A DNA stretch of 64,000 nt from NCBI GenBank assembly GCA_021018815.1, contig JAITYX010000003.1, positions 6,384,501-6,448,500 of the forward strand, given 5' to 3'. Within the stretch, counting starts at the first letter, position 1, and each line of letters starts with the position of its first letter. Source of the DNA: Talinum fruticosum. Taxonomy: Eukaryota; Streptophyta; Magnoliopsida; Caryophyllales; Talinaceae. The translations under genes and the position numbers were made by a program. Positions 57,213-64,000 of this stretch are shown in pieces. Below the pieces are notes generated by a model. It was not told the origin of the DNA, did not search any database, and saw nothing but the letters and a program-made list of their open reading frames with translations.

Positions 57213-58877
57213 TGAAGACTCATGTATGACTAACTAACCCCTTGAATGTATTTTGACTTCATGCATTCATCTAAATTTAGAATTAAACAAGAAGCATCCT
57301 AAAAGAAATTCATTTAACTAAGTCATATGCTTTAGAATTCATCATTTCATTATGATTTGTTCTTGATCGAACTCAAACTTAATTATAATAAGTTTATCTA
57401 ACTAAGTTTGAGACTCGAAAGTAGAATCCGAGTTCGTTATGACAAACTAAGTTAGACTCGACCTACTCAAATCTTAGATTCAGACCTCCTCGGTTGGACT
57501 TATACATTTAGTTTGGTTATCTCATATTTAACATGTCTATTTTGATCATGGCAATCATCATGATTCGATCCGGGATTGAATTATTTAAATCATGCTCGTA
57601 ACCCTAGAAACTTCCGCTATTATTTGTTTAACCATGCGTAATTGTAAAATGTCTAAATAACTCATGTGCCCATTAAGATTGAATGATTTATTTATGAGTT
57701 TTGTCACATGTAGAATCTGAGTATATTGAATATTAGGCTTGAAATATTCCAGATTATTAGATTAAGGATAATTTGTCATTAAACGCTTTATTTAGACTAA
57801 TCCTTATCTAATTATGGACCAAAGTATATTTATACTTTGAGAACCAGTGTGCTCAATGTTTTTGCAGGTTTTTCTAATGTCAATTATCTGAAGAAAAAGC
57901 AAAAACAAAAGGCTTCTAACCGTTAAAGCACTCGCCACACAAAAAGTTAGAAATTTTGGAAAACCTCATAACCGACTAACGACCTTGTGTGTAACTATTT
58001 TGGATAATATTTTATTTTTGAGTCTTAACAATCTTTTTGTTCTGCTTTTCTAGTTTACAAAAGCTGGAAAAAGAGTTGCTGGAAGCTAGGACCGAGGCAT
58101 AACAGCTATTTCAAGGTGGTCCGGAAATCTTAGTGACTCGTAAAATCCATTACAACGGCTAGTTGACTTAGACAGACTTCAAGATATAGACGTTGGAGGC
58201 TCAACGACTATCTCTTCAAGGCAAACTATTTATAGAAGCTCTAGCACGAGATTTCAACTAATGAATGGAAGAAAAAGAGACACCATATTGAACATCTTCT
58301 CTAACATACAACTCCCAAACCATAATTCTAATATTCCGAGTTGTATTCTTCCGAGTCGATGGTATTGTAATTCTTACTACTCTTCTACTCTTTCTCTTTG
58401 ACTGAGTTGTACTGGTTACCTCAACTCAATTGTCCTAAACTGTAAAGGTTACCTCAGTTTGGAAGTACAAGCTTAGATAAGGGAACTTCTAACCTTGGGA
58501 AAAATCGGAGGATCCTAGTTGATAAGGTAACTTCAATTTGGAAGTACTAGGTCAATCGGATAAGGTAAATTTTGAACTTTAGATAATGGTAATAGATTTG
58601 TTTGCGAACAAATCTGGGTAGTCATATTCATTGTAATTGAGGATTCAATTAGTGGATTTGACATGGTGACTCGGATTGACACTCGTCCGTGATTTTCTCG
58701 CCCGGGAGTGTTTCTACGTGTATTCGTAGTTATTGTCTTTCCGAGTCCAATCTAGACTCGAAATTTGCTTCTTATTCAGCTTCAGTGCAAAAAGAGTTTG
58801 ATTTTTATTTAAAATCTTCCATCACCCTATTCACCCCTCTTCTAGGATGACTTAACCTCTCCAAGAGCAAACCTTCA
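57213..58877 (+). repeat. Divergent copia 3' LTR (1665 bp)
   Basis: TGAAGACTC...CCTTCA ends. Only blocks match the other LTRs: GGACCAAAGTATATTTATAC (57817-57836), the TATTTATAGAAGC TATA region near 58228, GTAAGGGTT-like GGTTACCTC motifs near 58410 and CTCTCCAAGAGCAAACCTTCA at the end. The rest has diverged, so it marks an older or separate subfamily. The right flank CACAT begins gypsy pol; no matching duplication on the left because the 5' part is lost. Confidence 0.82.
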
Positions 58878-60790
58878 CACATAAATGATTCTGAAACCTT
58901 AAAGTTCCATCCTCATATATTACAAAACAGGAGATTTTCCCTTTTAATATTTTACTTTGTCCTTTCTAACCCGACATCATCGTTTTGGCCTAACTGAATT
59001 TGCTTCATTATAATAGGTTATACCATTATTGGTGCTAGGAATCCACTCGTTTGTCCATGTGAGACTAATTCAATTCCCATATTATGGAGGTCTCATAGGA
59101 CGACAAGCCGAGTTATTGTTATTGCATTCAAACTATGTTTTGTGTTCCTACTTAGCTCATCTCGCCACGACATTTGCTTTCACAGGATGATATTGTCTTC
59201 GTAAATCATTATCCTTAATTAATTTTAACTAGCGGCGCTGCCTTGGACTACTTTTCTTTTGGATAAAATGTACCTCAAACTATTATGTTTGGTATAAATA
59301 TTATATAGTGCCTCATATAAGTAATGTCTCCCAATTTTTAAAGCAAACACAATAGTAGTTAACTCCAAATCACGAATAGGATAATTCTTTTCATATAGCT
59401 TGAGTTGTCGGGATGCATAAGCTATGACCTTGCCATCCTGCATTAACGGACATCCTAACCCATTCTTAAAAGCATCACTATAGATGGTATACTCTTGACC
59501 TTCTACTGGTAAGGTGAGAATCGGGGTTGTGGTTAACCTTTTCTTTAACTCCTAAAATGCCTCTTAACATTTATCCAACCACTAAAATTTGATTTTTTCT
59601 TGAACAAATTGTTTAATGTTGATGCTATTTTTGAAAAATCATGTACAAAACTCCAGTAATAACCTGCCAAACCAAGAAAACTTCTTACTTATGTAACATT
59701 AGTTGGTCTAGGCCATTTAGTTAGTGCCTTGACTTTATGAGGATCAACCTTAATCCATTCCTTAGAAACAACATGCCCTAAAAATGTCACTTCTTCTAGC
59801 CAAAACTCACATTTTTGCAATTTGGCATACAATTGATGTTCTCTCAAAGTTTGTAGTGCTATTCATAACTACTCGTCATATTCTCTCTTATCCTTAGAGT
59901 ATATAAGAATATCATAAATAGCCAGCACAAAAAGTTTATCGAGATAAGTCCTCAAAAATTCTATTCATAAGGTCCATGAATGCAACGGATACATTGGTTA
60001 ATCCTCTGGGCACCACCATAAATTCGTAGAGTCCATATTTAGTTCTAAAGGTAGTATTGGGAATATCTTCCCGTTTAATTCTAAGTTGGTAAAACATGCT
60101 AACTCCTTGTAATTGATCAAACAAATCATCAATTAGGGGTAGAGGATACTTACTCTTGACAGTTATCTTGTTTAGCTTACTATAATTCACACAGAGTCTC
60201 AAACTGCAATCCTTCTTCTTTGGAAACAAGATTGAAGCTCCCTAGGGTAACACACTTGGCCTAATAAATCCTTTTTATAGTAATTCATCAAGTGGGGCTT
60301 TAACACTTTGAGTTCCATTAGGTCATCCTATATGGTGCTTTGGAAATGGGTTATGCATCGGGCATTAGTTTATTTTCAAACTCAATCTCCCTTTGAGGAG
60401 ATACACCAGGTAAATCATTAGGAAATACATATGGAAATTCATATACTACAAGTATATCATCTATATTTGTCTTGTCTTTTCTATCCTCAGTAACATAACA
60501 TAAATACCGTGTGCAATCCTATCTCAATAACTTGTTATCCTTCATAACCGAAATTATGGAATACTCCTTGGTATCTTTTTCACCAAGAAAACAACTTCTT
60601 TCCCTTTCTGTCTCTTTAAAATAACCATACAACCTTTTATAATCTATGTTCACTTCATGAGTTGCCAACCAATCCATTCCTAAAATTATATCAAATTCGA
60701 CATATCAAATTTGATTAACCTACGGAAACAACTCCCGACCTATGACTATGGGTACATGTTGTTAGAGAATTGGGCATTTTACAACGTTTC
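58878..60790 (-). pseudogene. Ty3/gypsy pol fragment (PR, RT, RNase H)
   Basis: Right to left: protease end GMDWLATHEVNIDYKR (about 60660-60690), RT with [20 protein letters not shown] at 60229 and downward, [14 protein letters not shown] and [19 protein letters not shown]. The catalytic block near 59910 reads AIYDILIYSKDKREY where the family has (F/Y)xDDIL, so one active-site Asp is lost. RNase H at 59225-59443 (KVIAYASRQLKLYEKNYP, DLELTTIVFALKIGRHYLY). Left of it are remnants of the linker before integrase. This pattern (RT and RNase H types) fits a chromovirus-like or Reina/Tekay lineage. LTRs and integrase absent; stops at many points. Confidence 0.85.
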
Positions 60791-62187
60791 CACTTAGCAA
60801 CCCAATTTGGCACTTAATTCGAACCTTAGCCGGCCGAGGCCCACCGAGTTTCCCCACTTGTGTCGAATTACGCAAAGTTTGAATGGCGGTTTTATTAACC
60901 TTTCTATTTTAGTAATTATTTTGAGAAGTCTCGGGATATTATTTCTTAACCAAAAGATAAATAAAATTAGGGTTCCAAATCTGCCATGAGACTTTAAAGC
61001 CGGATCGGTATGAAAACACCAATCTGGACTGAAGCCCGCCATCGACCACTCGATGCAGCGACGACCTGTACCTAGCGGTGGTCGGCGCCAGCCAAAAGGC
61101 ATGGTTTAGCGGATCAGCCTTGGCCTCTACCCCGACTTGGCAGATCTAGATCTATTTTCTTATCCTGCAGTAGAAAAATAGTCAAGATGCAAATTTAGAA
61201 GAAATAAATAAAAGGGAGTCAACAATCGGTTTTAGAAAACAAAAACTAACAAAAACAAAAATAAAATTTTCTCTTTTGATCTTACTATGGGTAAACTAAG
61301 ACCGAGAAAGGCTAAAAATGACTCCATCAGTCTTTGAACCGAGAATTAGATTCTGGGGCAAAGGTATGAAACGTAAGGATTAACCCTTCCATTATGCCCG
61401 TTCGAAGATAGCCATTACTAGTTCAAGTTCGAATTAAAATAATGTAACAAAAGGAAGCAAGCAATAGCATGCTAAGCCAAAATTAAAGCAACAAAAATAA
61501 TAATAAAGGAAAGTGATGAAAGCGAAAGTAAAGAAAGCGTTAAGGGTAGAAACCAAAAGCGAAAATGAAAGAAAAGCGAAAAAGTAAAAAAAGCTGAAAA
61601 TCTAAAGGATTACATCAGGTAGGGAGGAATTAAAAGCGATACATCGTTTGTCTACAATACTCGAAAGCAATAAAGAAAGCATAAAATAATATAAACTATT
61701 GTGAAAACCGATCTTTGTCCTCGGGTTGTCCATCCTATTGACCTGGATCTCGGATCCGGATCTTTTGATGCGACAATGGTGAATCAAGGAATGCTTTTTG
61801 TGAGTATTTGGTGTAGATAGGTAAATGATGGAGTTTAGGGATCAGAATGCCAAAGAGAGTATTCAGTAGCTCTTACGTAGATTTCAGCAGCTTTGTATTA
61901 AGGTCGAAAGTCGTGGGAATGAGAGCAAAGGCTCTCTATTTATAGGGAGAAGTTAGGTTAAGGAATGACCTAAGGTTAGCACTCGACCAGCCGTCCGGAA
62001 TAGGGTACAAAGTCTGGGCAGGATATTGTAAAGATTGAACCGGATAAAATCTGGATAAAGAAGGGATAAAACCGGAACACGTCCGGTTCACGGCACCGGT
62101 CACAAGAGGTGGCCTAGGGTTTCATGCCTTAGCGTGCTTCCAAGGGAGTCTCCGGAGCAAAAGCAGTGTTCCACTTAATATGCTCTT
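60791..62187 (-). repeat. Tat-like LTR, minus strand, outer part lost
   Basis: The left block CCGAGGCCCACCGAGTTTCC matches the LTR inner end at 63855. Then, after a deletion, sequence is collinear with 25550-26930: GGTATGAAAACACCAAT near 61007, the GAAAGCGAAA tracts near 61500, the TATA region CTATTTATAGGGAG near 61937 and TTTCATGCCTTAGCGTGCTTCC near 62121. It ends near 62187, missing about 450 bp of the LTR start. Open frames within it have no known product. Confidence 0.65.
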
Positions 62188-63820
62188 TTATTTGGATGCA
62201 CATAAAGGGATACAAAATAAATAGAATGTATGCAACGATGTGCATGACTTAATCTAGGATGATTTTATGATTTGGCTAATGCGAACTAAAATGCACGAGA
62301 TGATTATTCCTAATGGAAGATGAATTTGATTTGGCTACTGCATAATTGGAATGTATGAATGCCTAATCCTAATGGGAGTTGAATTTGATTTGGCTAATCC
62401 AAAAAATGAAATGCGGACTCACCTTAATTGAGGTGAAATTTATTTCGGCTAATGCAAAAAATGAAATGCGGACTAACCTATTTTGAGATGAAATTTAAAT
62501 TGGGCTAATGCAAAATGAAATGCAAGATTAGACTCAGCTATTCCGAGATGAAATTTATTATGGCTAATGCAAAAATGAAATGCGGACTCACCTTAATTCA
62601 AATGAAATTTGGATTTGACTAATGCAAGATAACATGTAAGATTAGACTCACCTATTGTAAGATGAAATTTGAATTAGGCTAATGCAAAATGAAATTCAAG
62701 CTTGTACTCACCTATTCTAAGATGATTTTTGAATTGGGCTAATGCAAAATGAAATGCAAGATTAGACTCACCTATTCCGAGATGAAATTTATTATGGCTA
62801 ATGCAAAAATGAAATGCGGAGTCACCTTAATTCAAATGAAATTTAGATTTGACTAATGCAAGATAACATGCAAGATTAGACTCACCTATTGTAAGATGAA
62901 ATTTGAATTAGGCTAATGCAAAATGAAATTCAAGCTTGTACTCACCTATTCTAAGATGATTTTTGAATTGGGCCAATGCAAAATGAAATGCAAGATTAGA
63001 CTCACCAATTTTGAGTTGAAATTTGAATTGGGCTAATGCAAAATGAAATGGACTCACCCTAATTGGGATGAAATTTATTTGTGCCTAATGCAAAAATGAA
63101 ATGAATGGACCAACCTTAAGAGAGAAGATTTTTTATTTAGCTAATGCAAATATGAAATGCAGACCAACCTTAAGTGGGATAATTTTTTATTTAGCTTATG
63201 TAAATATGGAATGGACCTACCTAAAAGGGGAATGTAATTTTGGACTTTTGGTTAGAATGGACATAATTGGACCAACTCAAAAGGTTTTATTTTATTTGTT
63301 TTTGCACCCAGCAAGGATTATTCAGCGCTCCTCACCTATCTCTAAAGGCTCAAAAGTAGAAGATTAAATCTAAAAACAAACACACTCATTCAAGCATGCA
63401 AATGCAAGAGGAACCACCTAAAAAGTCCAAAAGTTCTATAGCCAAAGAGTTCAAAAAGGTTGGATACATGGTGACACCTAGTCCGAGAATTTGGTCCCCC
63501 ATGGGTTGCATGGAGAAGGATACCAATCAGAATTCTCGGTGCCTCTTGGTGAACCAAAAGGTTTAGCCTAAGAGCGGGTGCTACGAGGGAGGAGGTACTA
63601 TTTTCTCGGGCAATGAGGCCAAGTTGGGCGCGCCTAAAGGAACTAATGAGAGCCTCTCTCCAAAAAGGGTAAGCTGGGGGTACAATAAAGTTTTCTTAGT
63701 GGTCCAAAATAGTATTTAAACTAGTTCAAAGATTCCTAAATACGGGATTCCTAATGCAAGCACGTCATAAAAACACAGATACTAAAATTTTTACGTTTTG
63801 CCCTCTTAATAAATGATTTA
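62188..63820 (-). other. Tat-like internal region, non-coding
   Basis: About 1.6 kb between two LTR pieces. 62220-63190 is a tandem repeat; 63290-63810 is shared with 14120-14650 (TTCAGCGCTCCTCACCTAT and AAACACACTCAT blocks, and a TGGTGA/GAACCAA block). No gag or pol motif. The element is either a large non-autonomous derivative or has lost its coding part. Confidence 0.6.
62220..63190. repeat. 58-bp tandem repeat with 234-bp higher order
   Basis: About 16 units of 55-60 bp built on GGCTAATGCAAAATGAAATGC, ACTCACCTATT and GATGAAATTT. A four-unit block starting at 62538 recurs at 62772, a period of 234 bp, with only a few differences; unit-specific variants (GCAAGATAACATG, AAATTCAAGCTTGTACTC) recur in the same order. 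The related element at 13951-14110 has only about two units. Confidence 0.9.
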
Positions 63821-63838
63821 TCCCCAGTGGAGTCGCCA
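63821..63838 (-). other. Primer binding site of Tat-like element
   Basis: Minus-strand TGGCGACTCCACTGGGGA next to the inner LTR end. Same site as 14651-14668 with one base different. Confidence 0.6.
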
Positions 63839-64000
63839 CTATAAGAACCACGGCTGGCCAGGGCCCACCGAGTTTCCCCACTTGTCTCGGGTGTCTTTTT
63901 TAAATATTGACTTTGAAAATGGTTTTAGAAAGTCAAATTTGGAATGTAAGGATGAACCTTTTATTAAGATTTCTGAATTTTGCTAAATATAATTTAAAGC
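63839..64000 (-). repeat. Tat-like 5' LTR, inner end only
   Basis: Starts after the PBS and runs out of the window. It includes GGCCCACCGAGTTTCCCCAC (63861) and, at 63951-63985, GATGAACCTTTTATTAAG. The latter is the intact version of the site into which the copia array at 14788-25497 was inserted in the sister LTR. Confidence 0.7.

Noticed and set aside
62220..63190. CRISPR-like array
   Set aside because: Units are contiguous and all related, with no unique spacers, and the context is a plant retroelement.
1..64000. A host protein-coding gene
   Set aside because: Every open frame above about 90 codons that I could read belonged to a transposon gene, its antisense, or LTR sequence. The PMD gene is placed with the retroelement because a polypurine tract and LTR adjoin it.

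Overview
This window is plant nuclear DNA, probably from an angiosperm. The evidence is plant-specific transposon families, an initiator-tRNA-Met type primer binding site next to copia LTRs, plant TATA boxes, and plant-restricted domains (PMD, DUF8039-like). I cannot name the species. I found no intact host gene, rRNA, tRNA or CRISPR array. Almost every base belongs to decayed, nested transposable elements, and nearly all coding regions carry stops and frameshifts.

Layout. (1) 1-86 is a scrap of a copia extra ORF. (2) About 87-11607 is a CACTA (En/Spm) DNA transposon on +, with TNPA-like, coiled-coil, DUF8039-like and Ulp1-protease parts and a 3' terminus ending at 11607. A 7.3-kb Ty1/copia element (1377-8669, target duplication ATGAA) sits inside it. 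(3) 11608-12305 is the gag start, PBS and truncated 5' LTR of a minus-strand copia. (4) 12306-14787 and 25498-28678 are LTR pieces of a large Ty3/gypsy Tat-like family in inverted arrangement. They are split by a minus-strand copia tandem array (14788-25497) of three LTRs and two internal regions, flanked by AACCT/AAACT. (5) 28679-34530 is probable internal sequence of a Tat-like element, with a plant mobile domain (PMD/MAIN-like) pseudogene and a second DUF7745-like pseudogene antisense to the element. (6) 34531-44289 is a minus-strand copia with a solo LTR (37569-39144, duplication TACTT) inside its pol. (7) 44290-46605 plus 54711-56155 is another minus-strand copia, sharing the LTR at 42927-44289 and interrupted by a plus-strand copia (46606-54710). 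(8) 56156-58877 is a plus-strand copia remnant with a divergent 3' LTR. (9) 58878-60790 is a minus-strand Ty3/gypsy pol fragment. (10) 60791-64000 is another Tat-like element with a 58-bp / 234-bp tandem repeat; its LTR preserves the empty site of the insertion at 14788.

How the parts fit. The copia copies belong to one family (LTR 1.1-1.6 kb; gag, PR-IN-RT-RNase H, then an extra ORF after pol), probably SIRE/Maximus-like. Four copies of the extra ORF have, or had, a TATA box about 170-240 bp upstream, between pol and the ORF, suggesting its own promoter. The ORF has a basic N terminus, a middle region loosely like the 'putative plant transposon protein' domain, a coiled coil and an acidic tail. 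This, and the antisense PMD gene with its own TATA box, are the most interesting biology here. Domain names rest on reading motifs by eye; no search was run.
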